Source of the DNA: Acorus gramineus
Taxonomy: Eukaryota; Streptophyta; Magnoliopsida; Acorales; Acoraceae
Direction of reading: 5' to 3'
Assembly (NCBI GenBank): GCA_030737835.1
Contig: CM060848.1
Location: forward strand, 17,585,309-17,649,308
Length of the DNA stretch: 64,000 nucleotides
The notes beneath the pieces were generated by a model. The model had not been told where the DNA came from. It did not search any database and saw only the letters and a program-made list of their open reading frames with translations. Numbering within the stretch: the stretch's first letter is position 1; every line of letters starts with the position of its first letter. Position numbers and translations under genes: made by a program. This document shows, piece by piece, positions 23,874 through 36,515 of this stretch.

Positions 23874-26387
23874 TTATTTTCAAGTTATTTTTAGATCTTG
23901 GGTTTTTTAGATTTATTTTCAGGTATTTCAGGTTATTTTAGGTATTTCAGGTTTTTAGATTTATTTTCAGATCTTGGGTTTTTTGAGGTTTTTCATATTT
24001 ATTTTCAAATCTAGGGTTTTTCAGTTTTTTTTTTCAAATCTAAGGTGTTTTAGATTTTTTAGATTTTTTTTCATTGTATAATGGTTCTGAACTTCTGATG
24101 ACTTTCTTAGAGGAGCATAGAAACCTTCATTATTAATCACAAGGGGAAAAATATGGTAGCTTTAAAATATGATATTTGAAAGAAGTATATTTTGTGCATG
24201 TGCATAGTAATGAATATCAGGGATTTTTGTATGATTATTTTTATGGAATGTGCATTTTTTTACTCATGATTCAGGTTTGTTGAGCATTTGACTCACATTT
24301 GGTCTTTATATTCAGTTAAAATGTTTAATGGATTATCAGTCCCTCCTAGTCTTCTTATTAATATGTGCTGGTAGATTTGGTTGAATTGGAATCATGTTGT
24401 CTTTATTGATAAGATAAGTAATGAAATTCAGATTGTAAACAGGGTATGGGCAAATTGGAAGGAATGCAAGACTCAAATATCCATATCACTTTTTCAAGGT
24501 AATGGTATGGGTCCTTTTGTTGAGGATTCTATTAAAGCCAGTTTTGGAAGGTGTCTCATGAAGCTGTGCGTGCACCTGAAGTACTAGCAAAGTTAGCCAG
24601 AAGAAAAAAGAATCACTCAACATACTCAGTTTTCGGCAGATGATACGTTGAGAAGTGTTTTGTATCCTCATCAAAGAGCTTAGATATATGCATAGATGAT
24701 ATTAAAGATGTATACTCTCAGTATGTACATGATGAAGGACCTTAATTTCCCCTTGATCTTTTGTTACATATTATATGCCTCTGATGAGGCCAGTTTTCAC
24801 CAAAAAAAAAAATGTTTAATGGATGAAGACAATGAAATTGTGGAATGATGTTGTTCTATTTGTTCCAAGATCATATTGAAGTGTTCCAGGTGGTTGAGAG
24901 TGCATATCATTAAATCAGATGACTAATAAGTTGTTGAGAGTTCATATCATTAAATCAAATGACTAGGTGGTTGAGAGTGCAAAATGCTTATGTTTTTACA
25001 AATTCTCAGATTCATTCAGAAATGAATGAGCAGATTGTATTTTTATAAGGGCCTGTTTGTGGATAAAAACTCCTTCTACTGATGATGATAGTCAGTATAG
25101 AGGCCTGTTTGTGCCTTCCTTTTGAGAACATTCTAGTATTTTATAGAGGCCTGTATGTGTTAGATGATTTTGATTATTTTATTTGTTGCAAAATTTGAAT
25201 GCATTTTCAGTTTGAACTCTTCAGGTACTCAATGACTTTCCCTGTTGCCCAGGTTTTCATTGTGTTTTTTTTTTTTTTTTTACTATACTTTCTTGTATTA
25301 AGGTGTTAGATTATTATTGGTGCCTTGATTCCTTCCAATGGAAGCATCTCAAATTGATTCACAGGAAAGCTGCAGGTTATGATTTTTATAGACAAGGTGT
25401 GCCCAATCTTTCAGGGACAATTATGCATTTCTGGACATCTACAATAGTTTCAGAAATTGAACCCAATACATGATATCTGCAATAACTCTCCACAACTGCA
25501 AAAGCTAAAGACCTCTTGCTTTACTGAAGGAACTCTCTAAAATAAATAAATAAAAGACAACCAAGACAAGCTCAATTTAAAGAGTGATATCTGAAGGATT
25601 AATATGAATCAATTATTGAAGCACAATACATGTAAACCCACAGCCGGAAAACAACACAAGCACAGTGCATAAAATGCATTGAATATTCAACTTCCCCTAA
25701 CAAACCTTTTCTATCAGATAATTGAGAACTCTTAAATTTCCTTGGCAAATAAAAATAATGACAAACAGAGAGAATAAAGTTGAAGAGAAGAAGAAAAAAA
25801 TTGGGAATATCTATCAAGTCAAAAGCATCCAAGACAAATACTCCAACTACTAATTATCATTGTTTTGGGTTCCTCACTCACAATCCAACCATTACAGCAA
25901 CATTTTAGCTACGAAAACCTGTTCAACAACAACCAATTGAACCATTAAAACAACATTTCAACATGTCTAAAGGCCAAACATTTCACATCGATTTGGAGAC
26001 AACAAGATACTACATGAATAATAAGTTGTTCACAATAAGGCCGTGCAGAAGTTCAAAGCTCTTCTTGCTTTTCCAGTGATCACATGTGCTCATATTTCCA
26101 TGATAGGTAACGACACCTCCAAGCTGATCAACTATCTATACAATCCACAGAGAAAATCATTATGAGCTTAATCATTTAATCAACCAAATCAGCTAGTAGT
26201 AGTTATATCACGTTGATCAACTATCTATACAATCCACAGAGAAAATCATTATGAGCTTAATCATTTAATCAACCAAATCAGCTGGTAGTAGTTATATCAC
26301 GTTGAGAAGAATATACAGATGAATCACATGTATTGTTACCCTTTCACTTACATTGAACTTCAGAGAAGAAGAAAAAACTCTATTCAT
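23874..26387. other. Foldback spacer, no intact gene
   Basis: AT-rich. A direct repeat of the innermost arm segment (TTGGTCTTTATA...TTAATGGATTATCAGTCCCT) lies at 24277-24410. A perfect-looking 89-bp tandem duplication lies at about 26125-26303 (TGATCAACTATCTATACAAT). Short frames (24381-24587) show no domain. Confidence 0.6.
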
Positions 26388-28173
26388 AGACAGCATGATT
26401 CCAATTCAACCAAATCTGCCAGCTCATATTAATAAAGAAGAATAGGAGGGACTGATAATCCATTAAACATTTTAACTGAAATATAAAGACCAAATGTGAT
26501 TCAAATGCTCATACATTTCATAGAATTAGAGTAGTAACATTTTCATTGCAAACAAAAAATAAACATACATTTCATGAACAACACACCCACTAATATTGAT
26601 TACATTAAGGTGCCTAAGCAATCTACACAGGGTTATCTACATATCGCCATGCATCCACAATTTGCAACCCACAATTCAAAATGATTTAAACATATTCAGT
26701 TAAAAAAGAAGAAGAAAATTGCAGTGACATTTATAATGTAACATACATATGAACATGCAAGCATGATCCGAGGAAGTCCATCCACAAATTCTTGTTCCCC
26801 TAATGCCATATCAATGACTTATTTATTCTATGTCACATCAGTAATAGGAAGATGTCACACCTACTCCAGTTTTGGACAAAAATAGACTCCGAATCGATAC
26901 AAACTAGTTATCCAAAAGCCTGAGACATCAAAATCAGGACTTTGCATGATAATGTATGCCTAAATGATACCTTAATAACCACTGTTCGATTAAAATTTAA
27001 ATTACCCAGGCAACAAGTACACCATCAATATCAATATGACATTCATCATATAATCCTTCCAAAATCTCACAAATAACAAAAAACTTACTCTGTAAATTTT
27101 TATTTGTTCTATCCATAACCAACAATTCTAATTTCAGTAGGATTTCAACTACTGATGGGGTGAAAAACAAATCAATCTATTCATTCTATTTCTTGCATAA
27201 ACAATCCCTTAACAGTACTTTTCATGCTTCAATTCAGATTATCAGTCACAGTAATCCAATGTGTATAGTATGCACTTACACCTATTTCTAAATAATGTCA
27301 GGGTGTGCTGCTACCGATCTCCTCATCTACCACCGGCTTCATCTATCAATTTTTTTTTTTTTTTTTGCTTCAAATGCCTTCCTCAATAAGCATATACAAA
27401 GTAAAACAAATCTGAAAAGAGAACTCTAGATCATGAAAGAATATGAAAAAAATCTTATAATTGAAAAAAATCAAATAAAAACCTAGATTTCAAAATAAAT
27501 CTGAAAAAAAAAACTATGACTGAAAAAAATTAAATAAAAACCTAGACCCAAAATAAATATGAAAAGAAAACCCTAGATCTGACCCAAAATCATACAAAAA
27601 CCTAGATTTCAAAATAAATCTGAAAAGAAAAGCCTATGACTGAAAAAAATCAAATAAAAACCTAGACCCAAAATAAATCTGAAAATAAAACCCTAGATCT
27701 GAAAAAAAGCCAGATAAAAACCTACCGTCGAGCACGGGGAGAGGTAGGGGTGGCCGGTGGTCACTGAAAAAAATCAAATAAAAACCTAGACCCAAAATAA
27801 ATCTGAAAATAAAACCCTAGATCTGAAAAAAAGCCAGATAAAAACCTACCGTCGAGCACGGGGAGAGGTAGGGGTGGCCGGTGGTCGTTGAGAACGGGGA
27901 GGGGTGGGGGTGGCCGAGCGGATGAGGCCGCAGTAGGTGGTGCTCCCTCCATTTTTTTTTTTCCTCTGTTGGGTCGAAGAGAAGCTCTGTTGTGTCGAAG
28001 AGAAGAAGAGAAAAATGAGAGGAGAGAGAGAAGGCAACCGGTTTCACCCGGTTTGATTTTTTTTTTTTTAAAACAGTCATTAGCCGTCCGATCGAGAGAG
28101 CACTGATCGGACGACTAAGAGTGCGGGCGCACGATGGACCTGACGACCGCACGACCGCAGGTAATCAATTCCC
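26388..28173 (-). repeat. Foldback right arm
   Basis: Reverse complement of the left arm, including the 124-bp duplication (27639-27886) and the MEGAPPTAASS short frame. The first 110 translated residues differ from the left arm at one position (S for G). Confidence 0.85.
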
Positions 28174-28899
28174 TATATATATATATATATATATATATAA
28201 CATAGTACATTTTACTATCTAATATGCAAATTGCACGTCTTCATTATTTTTTTAAAAAAATCATATATCTTATCTAATGATGTATGTATTTTTTTTTATA
28301 AAAGATGAAGTATATATCACGACGAATTGAATTATATCATTTTTAAAAATATGAAAATTTTGTAATAAGATATATATCTCGTTATAATGAGTATAGGGAC
28401 TAATGATGTATATGGGACTGCATTTGGGTTCGTAAAAAGAATTGACTGTAACACTTAGTCAATTTTACGGTTCAAAACGCAGATTACACATTATTTAATT
28501 TTTTTAAAAATCATATACCTTATTTAATAAGATATGTAATCTAATAAAAGGTGAAGTGTATATTTTAATAAATTGAATGATATCAATATAAAAAAAAAAA
28601 TTCACCATGTATGAATTGAAGGAGTGTAACTGAGCACACGTATGTACAGTTTCTCTTGGACGATGATGATTGGTGGGCTGTCTTTGGGCCGTCTGGGCAG
28701 AATAAACTTCGTTCGATTGTTCGAGCCCATCACAACAATGCACATGAGGTGTGCCCCTCGCTTGATAACAACTGCATGGGACCTTTTTAGACATTTTAAT
28801 GGGTCTTTACCAATAAATAAAAGGAAAATGTTAGTCATGTTTTCAACTTTTCAAGTCTCACATAATATATTTATTTTGTATTCTTTAAATTAATACATC
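28174..28899. other. Intergenic, no gene
   Basis: Starts in (TA)n, then AT-rich DNA with TTATCTAATGATGTATG/CTTATTTAATAAGATATG strings loosely like the TACACTCA MITE family. A GC-richer stretch at 28630-28790 has open frames on both strands but no recognisable domain. Confidence 0.4.
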
Positions 28900-29118
28900 T
28901 CATTTAATGGGAAATGGATCTTTATACAAACTGATATCCGTACACTATATTTTCAATCAGGTTAATCAAACAGAATATTCACAAAATAATCCTAGTCTGT
29001 AAACGAAAATTTAACTCAGTGGGCTATTTGAATTTTTTTAAGGGGTTGTATGGAAAGTCAAGGGGTAATATGGATTTCGGGCAATTTAGGAGGGGTTATA
29101 TGGATTTTTCCTTTAACT
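28900..29118. mobile_element. MULE-type foldback MITE, copy B (one arm only)
   Basis: Carries the 3' arm motifs of the family in order (CAGGTTAATCAAACAGAATA, GAAAATTTAACTCAGTGGGC, GGGGTTATATGGATTTTTCC). The 5' arm is missing, so it is a truncated copy. Confidence 0.5.
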
Positions 29119-30232
29119 AAATCATATCTGTATATTTAAATTTTAATAATTCAAATTAAATCTATTTATTAAATCCATCTTAGTTAGATTCTATAAAAAT
29201 TTGTTATGCTATTTGTATTATAATATATATAAAAATATATATTTCATGATATATAAATTTATTACTCTATATGTTAAATATAATGAACTTTTTTTATGGT
29301 TCAATATCCTATAAACATTTCATCTAGATTATATTATTCATATAAGTATTATAGTCACATCCTCAACTTTTTGGTCAGCATGTATTTAGATTATATGCTT
29401 AAATATATTTTATATATTTATTTGTAAAATATGTAAAAAAAAATCTACATGCATCTTTTTTTTTTTTAAGATTGATGTCCCAAGATTTGGTCGTTGATTA
29501 TCCTTTATGAAGAGAGGATGTTAACCGACTATTTCAAAGTTCGATTCGCTAAATGTATTACGTACATCTCATTACAATGAGTATAAATAGCTAACAAGGA
29601 GACTATAAAATGGATTGAGCATCGCCATAAAAGAAAATGCTAGACTATTACGTACAAAGTGTGATTTCGAACATATGTGATTAATTATGTGAGAAGTTTC
29701 TAAAGTAGTATGTGAATGATTCAAAAAATAACACATAGGATATGGAAAATACTAAATATATTAAATATAATATTAATATACCTAATTCGTATCACCGAAA
29801 ATATTATTATGTCACATTAGAAGATAGGACGTAACATTTCAATTCTGCACGCGTGTCACATTCGATATTACTATTTGTCATTCATGGCCCACTATTCAAA
29901 CCCATAGGAATTCGTTAGATTGTAACCTTCATATGTATAAGAACTTTTTATGAATTTAACTATGATGTTTATTAGAAAATATGTTTTTCAAATGCGAGGC
30001 TGAATTGCATAAAACAGGCCGAGCTGATCAATCCCGCATAACACAGGCCTAATTCATTCATGGTTGACCAAATGTCATGTCACATGAGAAATTCCCAATA
30101 AATTTAAATAGAATTGGATGTCCCCCTTTACCTTCAAAACTAATTCAAAACAAGATTATTGATCAATAGTTCAACTCACTCCTCAAAATTTAAATTCACG
30201 AAATTGATCCTAATTTCATTTAAAAAAAATAC
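29119..30232. other. Intergenic, no gene
   Basis: Very AT-rich with short runs; no coding or structural signal was recognised. Confidence 0.4.
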
Positions 30233-31612
30233 GTTGAAGGGGCGAAAATTGACGTATCAGATTCGGGTAATCGAGTCCGTCCGCTCCGTCTCTTCCAACG
30301 GGTACCGTTAGGTTATCGGCGATCATCCTCCTCGAGCGTTGCAAAAACGGGATGAGGGTGATCTGCAGGAGATTTGAGTACGGTCCGCGGTGGACCGATT
30401 GATGAGATTTTTGGTCTGGACTGAACCTGATGTAATCTCTCAGACTGTCTAAGTACCCCTTGTGAAGGGATCAAATCACATGTAGTTCCTCTTTTTAGGT
30501 GATAGGATTTTGTACCGGAAGTGGTCATGTGCCAGGGGTCTAGCCCAAAAAAATTTCCTCCTAGTTCTAAGGAGAATTGATTCTCTATTTATAGTACTTT
30601 GGAGTAGGGCTGCAACTCGAGCGGGTTGGGTTCGGGTTGACCCCAACCCGAATTTAAAACTACTCAACCCTAACCCAACCTAACCCGATTTTCAACCCGA
30701 ATTGGACCAACCCAAACCCAACCCGTAATTAAATAAACAACTTGACCCAACCCGAATTGGACCAACCCGACCAAACCCGTAAGATTAGCTAGGTTTACCT
30801 AAAATTTAGACTACCCAGATTAGAAGCTATAGAATGAACGGCCATGATTTTTTTTTAACTATTAATTTACGGGTTCGGGTTGGGTCGGGTTGTGAGTGAG
30901 GCCAATCCAAACCCAACCTGATTTGTGAGTCAACCCGAATTGGCCAACCCGAACCCGATTTGATCAACCCAACCCATGTAAAAATCGAGTTCAACCCGTC
31001 GGGTTCAGGTTCAACCCAACCTAAGTTGCAGCTCTACTTTGGAGAGTGCCCTATAATCAATAGTGAATCTCTCTCCCATCGGACGGATGGAGAGGGATCC
31101 TTGATTTAGATGATCATGAATATGTATATTTATGGATTTTCATAATCAATTATTAATTATCCCTCACCAAATATACATATTTTCTCTTGGATTTATAGAA
31201 TCAATTAATGGTGTTTTCAAATCTAACATATATTGTTGGGATTTGGGAATCATTTATTAATAACTCAAAATCTAATATATATGTTGTCAAGATTTTTGAA
31301 AATTCACAATGATGGTCCATAATTAAAAATATGTATTGTTGGAATTTGAAAATCAATCAAGGATAATTCCATATCCAAATATATAATCAGAGTTTGCATG
31401 AGATTCTAAGATATTTGGATTGATAACACAATAATCATATTTTCAGTTATAATTTGATCCTCTAAATTTGACTTAATATTTTTTTATTGTCGGATATGAA
31501 AGCCGGATTCACGAATCGTGGTGATTCGGGTCATAAAATCTTTGTTAATCAAGTCTTAAATCGCGAACACATGGAACATAGTTAGGGACCTAAAAAATTG
31601 GGTGCCCACAAA
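30233..31612. mobile_element. LTR-like segment (possible solo LTR) with nested hAT MITE
   Basis: GC-richer 5' part, a TCTCTATTTATAGTAC promoter-like box near 30582, AT-rich centre with repeated ATATGTTGTTGGGATTTG-like strings, and a 3' end GGGTGCCCACA like gypsy LTR ends. No matching target duplication was found, so the boundaries and the class are uncertain. Confidence 0.3.
30605..31036. mobile_element. hAT-type MITE, 432 bp, 8-bp target duplication
   Basis: The ends TAGGGCTGCAACT and AGTTGCAGCTCTA are inverted (one mismatch). Perfect 8-bp flanking repeats CTTTGGAG lie at 30597-30604 and 31037-31044. Both features are diagnostic of hAT elements. The interior is largely made of AACCCGA/CCCAACC strings on both strands and is non-coding. 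Confidence 0.8.
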
Positions 31613-33693
31613 CATCAATCACAAAAATTAAGTATTCAACGCTAACAAAAGTCGACAAATGTCTAAAATTATTTTAAATCTCATCGTATTTAAAAGTGAA
31701 TAGGAATTTGTCAGTTTCTCATTAAGCATTAATAGAATCTAACGAAGGTTGAATGTCGTCTCAATACTCGAATGACGTCATGTCGAGTCCTCTTTAATGG
31801 AACTCTTCTTATATTTCTCAAATTAGGTATAGGTAAATGACTCCACATTTAATTTCTTCTATTCGCGGGGTCCAAACCTTGGTGTTCAACATGTTACCAA
31901 CTCTGACTTTAGATCAACTTAATTCCATGTTTTGTGTACATGTTCCAATGCCTCCTCTAGAGCTCTCTGTTTTTCCTTTCTTTCACGCTTGTAGATGATA
32001 TTGGGATGAGTGTCTATCAAAGTACCAAGCCTACACACCACGCAATAAATGAAAATGACGGGGTGTATTTTTTTTTTTTTGAAAAGAAGAGTAGGTTTGA
32101 TTCAAAGGCCATACCAGTTCAACATGAATAAACCATTTCAAAATAATTTTCAAAATTTTATTTAGGGCTTGTTTGATAAAATGATTCTGCTTTTAATTAA
32201 ATAGAAAGTTAAAAAATATTATCAAACGCATTCTAAAAAGATGGTTTAATTAAAAAGTTATTTTTAGCTTTCAATGCAAAAATATTGATTTTTAAAAAGT
32301 AAAAAAATTCGTTTTTCAAGAATGAAGTCTATTTAAATTACTTTATTTAAAATCTTATTTTTCATACATGTTTACACACCCCCATAAAGAGAGCCAACAT
32401 GACAGAGATGTTGTATTATAATTTGAAAGTAAAATCATTTTTTGTTTTACTTGATACTGCCAATGCAAGCAAAAACACTTATTCAATGAGTTATTTAACC
32501 GCCTATTCAATGGGTTATTTGAATATGTGTGACTCACTGTTAAATCAATTGTTATCACATCTTATAAATTAAAAGACTCACATGTCAAATCATTTTTTTA
32601 TATTTTATAAATTTTTATCTATATCTTATTCACATTTTATATATGGTCAATCAAATAATAAAATTTTATTATTAGGTTTTTCAATGAGAATAATTAAAAA
32701 CAGAATCAAATAAAAAATCATTAATTCTTTATCTATATTAAAATATTCATAAATATTAAAATAACTTAATTTTTTTAATTAATGAATACAAACTTTGCCT
32801 CAAAAAATGAACACACATGCATTTTTACTGTTTGTATCTACAAATTGTTGAGAATTCACTGTAGCGATGGTAAAAAGGGGAGGGGAGGGGAGGGGGCGGA
32901 TTCAATCAGTATTTGAATCTTATCGATGTATGTCGGTCTCTATTCCTTAGATGTTAAGCATGTAAAATTTACAATGATTTGATTTGTGACATATATCAAC
33001 CCCACTTGAGTGTTTGACAGGTATCAATGAATCCAACGTTTGCTTATCCCCTGTCCGGGCTGCAAGAAAATAAAACAAAACCAATGCTCTGTCAGATACA
33101 CATTGTGTGCTGGACCGATCACTGTATGAGGGGATTTTGTGTGTGTGGGAGTGTCACATGAAGTGGAAAGGCTCAGTTGAAAGGTTTTTGGACCAATTAC
33201 TGTTAGATCCACACAGCCAACTTTTTCGGCGGAGGATGGAACACTTTAATTTTGTGTGAATCCGCAGCATTTTTTCTTTGACAGTTTGCCACTTTTAACA
33301 GGATATAGAATTCATAACACCATTATGTTTTTCTTTTCATGATGACAACAATATCACCTAAAGTGGAATAACATTTATGACTACGTGGACATACATGAGT
33401 TTATGATTTATTCACGTTTGAATGGCTTGTGCGGGGACCACGGTGTCATTTTTCACTTTTAAGAGGCTTTGCCTACCAAGTGACCCACTTAAGAAGGAAA
33501 CTAAACTAATGGTCATTGTGACGGACATAAAGCGTCATAAATACTGTTATTAATAGTAGGGCTGTACATTATATATGATAAAGCAAAATAAATATTGTAA
33601 AAATGTTGAATTAAATTATTTTAAGATGAATTATAAACAGAAGAATAAGAAACACATGGGAAATGCCGAAATGATGACCTTATTTAAATTTAA
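31613..33693. other. Intergenic, no gene
   Basis: AT-rich with a GGGGA-rich patch at 32876-32898. No gene, RNA gene or clear repeat termini were recognised. Confidence 0.4.
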
Positions 33694-34226
33694 GGGAAAA
33701 ATCCATACAGCCCCTGTAAACTGACTGAAATCCATATAACCCCTGACATTTTTTAAAATTCATATAACCCCTGAAAACATCTAGTAAATCCAAATAACCC
33801 CCTGAATAAAATTTACGTTTATAGATGATGAATATTTTGTGAATATTATGTTTGGTTAACCCTGGTAGAAAACAAAGTATATAAAAAAAACACTACGATG
33901 TGCTAAAAATATAAAAACTCTTCTATAAATGACGATTTTACCTTTCCAGATAGAGTTTTATACTATATCTAAAGAAGGTAAAATGGTCATTTTCATATGC
34001 TTTTTCACATTTTTAACACATTGTAGTAGTTTTTTTAGTATATTGTGTCTTCAGTCAGGGTTAACCAAACGAAATATTAGCAAAATATTTATCATCTACT
34101 AATGAAAATTTTATTCATGGGTTATTTGGATTTATTAAGTGTTTTCAGGGAATTATATAAATTTTAAGAAAAGTTAGGGGTTATATAGATTTCAATCAGA
34201 TTTAATGGGGTTGTATGGATTTTTTA
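33694..34226. mobile_element. MULE-type foldback MITE, copy C (complete)
   Basis: About 533 bp with arms of about 260 bp: GGGAAAAATCCATAC at the left, GTATGGATTTTTTA at the right, with ATATAACCCCTGAC, AAATCCAAATAACCC and TTTGGTTAACCC mirrored. It is flanked by perfect TTAAATTTAA repeats (33684-33693 and 34227-34236), the 9-10 bp size of Mutator-like elements. No coding capacity. Confidence 0.75.
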
Positions 34227-34236
34227 TTAAATTTAA

Positions 34237-35062
34237 AGGTGATGACAATATTTAGAGCTATTTTATAAACACAACAGTTCGATGAAAAGAAAAAATTTTC
34301 ATTGGATAGATATGGAAGGTATATATTCAATCACTAAATTTTTCAAACAAAGTTTGGGATATTTCGTTGCTGTTGTTAATGCAAGAAAAATGTCACAGTT
34401 CTGTTTAATCTTTGACATGTTTTAAGAAGTTATATATTTGTAGATAACTTTGTCTAATGGATTATATTTTTTTTCATTTTCGAGGAACAGAGAAATGGCT
34501 TATGTATCTGAATCCCTTGTGCTTCCCATTTATGTTTTACATTTAGGCCCCTCCTATAGATTTTCTTTCCTTTTTTACTTACACCAGTACTAGGTCATGA
34601 GCCTCAGCATCCCATTCAATGCACCTCTCTCTTCTTAGCTGTGCTTCTTCCACAACTCCAAGTAAATGGTGACCTCTTCCACCCCCAAATGTATATCAAC
34701 TCCTTTTCAGACACCCACTTCAAAAACATTGCTTTAAAAGGCTATATTTTTTTTGAAATCTTTTATAAATGTTAGTGTGGTTTGGTTTCTCCTAGTGAAG
34801 TACTACTCAATGTTACCCATTTCAGCTCATAATATCTAATGCTTGTTCTTTTTTTTTTTCTGATTAGCTGAAACTGGAGAAAATATACTGTATCCAGCAA
34901 GATCAAAATGAAATTTGGTTCATACTTGTTGCAGTTTTGAGTTCAGATTTTCCTGTCTTTAATGCATGGCATGTGATGTTTCTTTCCAGCTGGACTTATT
35001 TTTATGAATTCTCTACAGTAGCTCATAAAGCATGAATCCTTCTTGTTGCCTCCACAATCCAT
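34237..35062. other. GDSL gene upstream region
   Basis: AT-rich promoter-side DNA with no recognised repeat or gene. Confidence 0.4.
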
Positions 35063-35069
35063 TATAAAC
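35063..35069 (+). promoter_or_regulatory. Putative TATA box of the GDSL gene
   Basis: TATAAAC about 60 bp upstream of the ATG at 35123, in a suitable position for a short 5' UTR. Confidence 0.4.
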
Positions 35070-35122
35070 TAGTTCAACCACTTCTTGAGTTTTAGGCCAA
35101 AAAAATTTGGCACTTCTTTAAA

Positions 35123-36515
35123 ATGGGTGTTCTTTGGGATTGCATTTTCATGCTTTGGTTTACAATTCATGGAGGATTCCTTCTTGATCGATGCTCCGCC
35201 GATGCGATCACCGCTTCGTTCTGTTTCGGAGATTCCTTGGTCGACACCGGGAACAACAACTACATTGTCTCCCTCTCCAAGGCGAATTACGTCCCGAATG
35301 GCATCGACTTCCCTTCTTCACGGCCCACCGGACGATACACCAATGGCCGAACAATCCCAGACATCATAGGCCAAGAAATGGGCTTAAAGAGCTTCACCCC
35401 TCCCTATTTGGCTCCGACCACCTCCGGCGCAGTTGTTCTTCACGGCGTTAATTACGCATCGGGTGGTGGTGGTATACTAAACCACACTGGAAAGATTTTC
35501 GTAAGTTTTTTTCGATTTCCTCTGCATTTCGGTTTTTCAATTCCTCTGTTTTCGATGTTTAGCTATTTGTGTTTTCATAGGGCGGGAGGATCAACTTGGA
35601 TGCGCAGATTGATAACTACGCAAATACTCGAAACGACATAATTTCGAGCATCGGAGAAGCCAGAGGAGTGAATCTCTTGAGGAAGTCCTCGCTCTTCTCT
35701 ATCGTGATCGGTTCGAATGACTTCATCAACAACTACTTGACTCCCATACTTTCAGTGCCGGAGAGAGAGGTCGTCTCTCCACAGGCCTTCGTTGATGCCA
35801 TGATTTCAAGATTCAGGCTCCAATTGACGGTAAGGCATCGAACCTCCTCTTAATAGGATGGTAAATGTACTCCTTTATTAATGATGAGAGCTGGATTCCA
35901 ATCTTGTCGCTTATTAATAGGAAAAGATTTTATCAGAAATTATTTGTTCATTATGTTACCTTGTAGAGGCTCTATAACTTGGATGCGAGAAGGATAGTCG
36001 TCGCGAATGTAGGACCCATAGGCTGCATCCCCTACCAGAGGGACATCAACCTCTCCAAGGGTCCGAACTGCATCGCTTTCCCAAACCAGCTCGCGAAGTC
36101 ATTCAACGAGAAGTTGAAGAGCCTTGTCCCGGAACTCAATTCGAGACTCCAAGGCTCCATTTTCGTCTACGCTGATGTCTATCGTATCGTATCAGATATC
36201 ATTCAAAACCACAGCTACTATGGTATGGTGTGATTCACATTGTTTCTTCTATGTTGGGTTGGAAACTTTTCATTGATTTGGTTCTTAACAGGCTTCGATG
36301 TCGCTGATTCTGCTTGTTGTTATGTCGCGGGGCGATTTGGAGGTTTAGTACCATGTGGTCCACCTTCGAAGGTCTGCCCGGACCGCTCAAAGTTCGTCTT
36401 CTGGGACCCTTACCACCCTTCGGATGCCTCAAATAAGATTATCGCATCGCGGTTGATGGATGGAGATTCTAATGATGTTTTTCCAATGAATGTCAGAAAA
36501 CTAGCGCGATTTTGA
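35123..36515 (+). CDS. GDSL esterase/lipase
   Basis: Four exons: 35123-35500, 35581-35829, 35967-36222, 36292-36515; GT-AG introns and matching phases give 368 aa, the usual family size. It is a secreted SGNH-fold serine hydrolase acting on acyl esters; the substrate is unknown. Residues 1-28 are hydrophobic and fit a signal peptide. Block I is FCFGDSLVDTGNNNY with nucleophile S38; the GVNYASGGGGIL oxyanion-type block is in exon 1; block III GSNDFINNY (N172) is in exon 2; block V FWDPYHPSDA gives D333 and H336, completing the triad. The C-terminus FPMNVRKLARF is typical of plant members. No frame breaks are seen. The start at 35123 gives the signal peptide; no other ATG in this frame fits better. 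It lies alone between MITE-rich DNA and stachyose synthase. Confidence 0.92.

Larger units (their letters stand above)
22084..28173. mobile_element. 6.1-kb foldback (long inverted repeat) element
   Basis: Two inverted arms, 22084-23873 and 26388-28173, begin with identical termini GGGAATTGATTACCTGCGGT and enclose a 2.5-kb spacer. Both outer borders are (TA)n, so a target duplication cannot be read. The first 350 bases of each arm are almost identical; inner parts differ at scattered sites and one short patch (about 23430-23470 against 26795-26840). No transposase is visible. Long arms with promoter-like, GC-rich outer ends suggest a foldback or long-TIR Mutator-like element, but the class is inference. 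Confidence 0.75.

Noticed and set aside
30233-31612. Complete LTR retrotransposon
   Set aside because: No internal gag/pol coding, no second LTR, no primer-binding site; at most a solo LTR.
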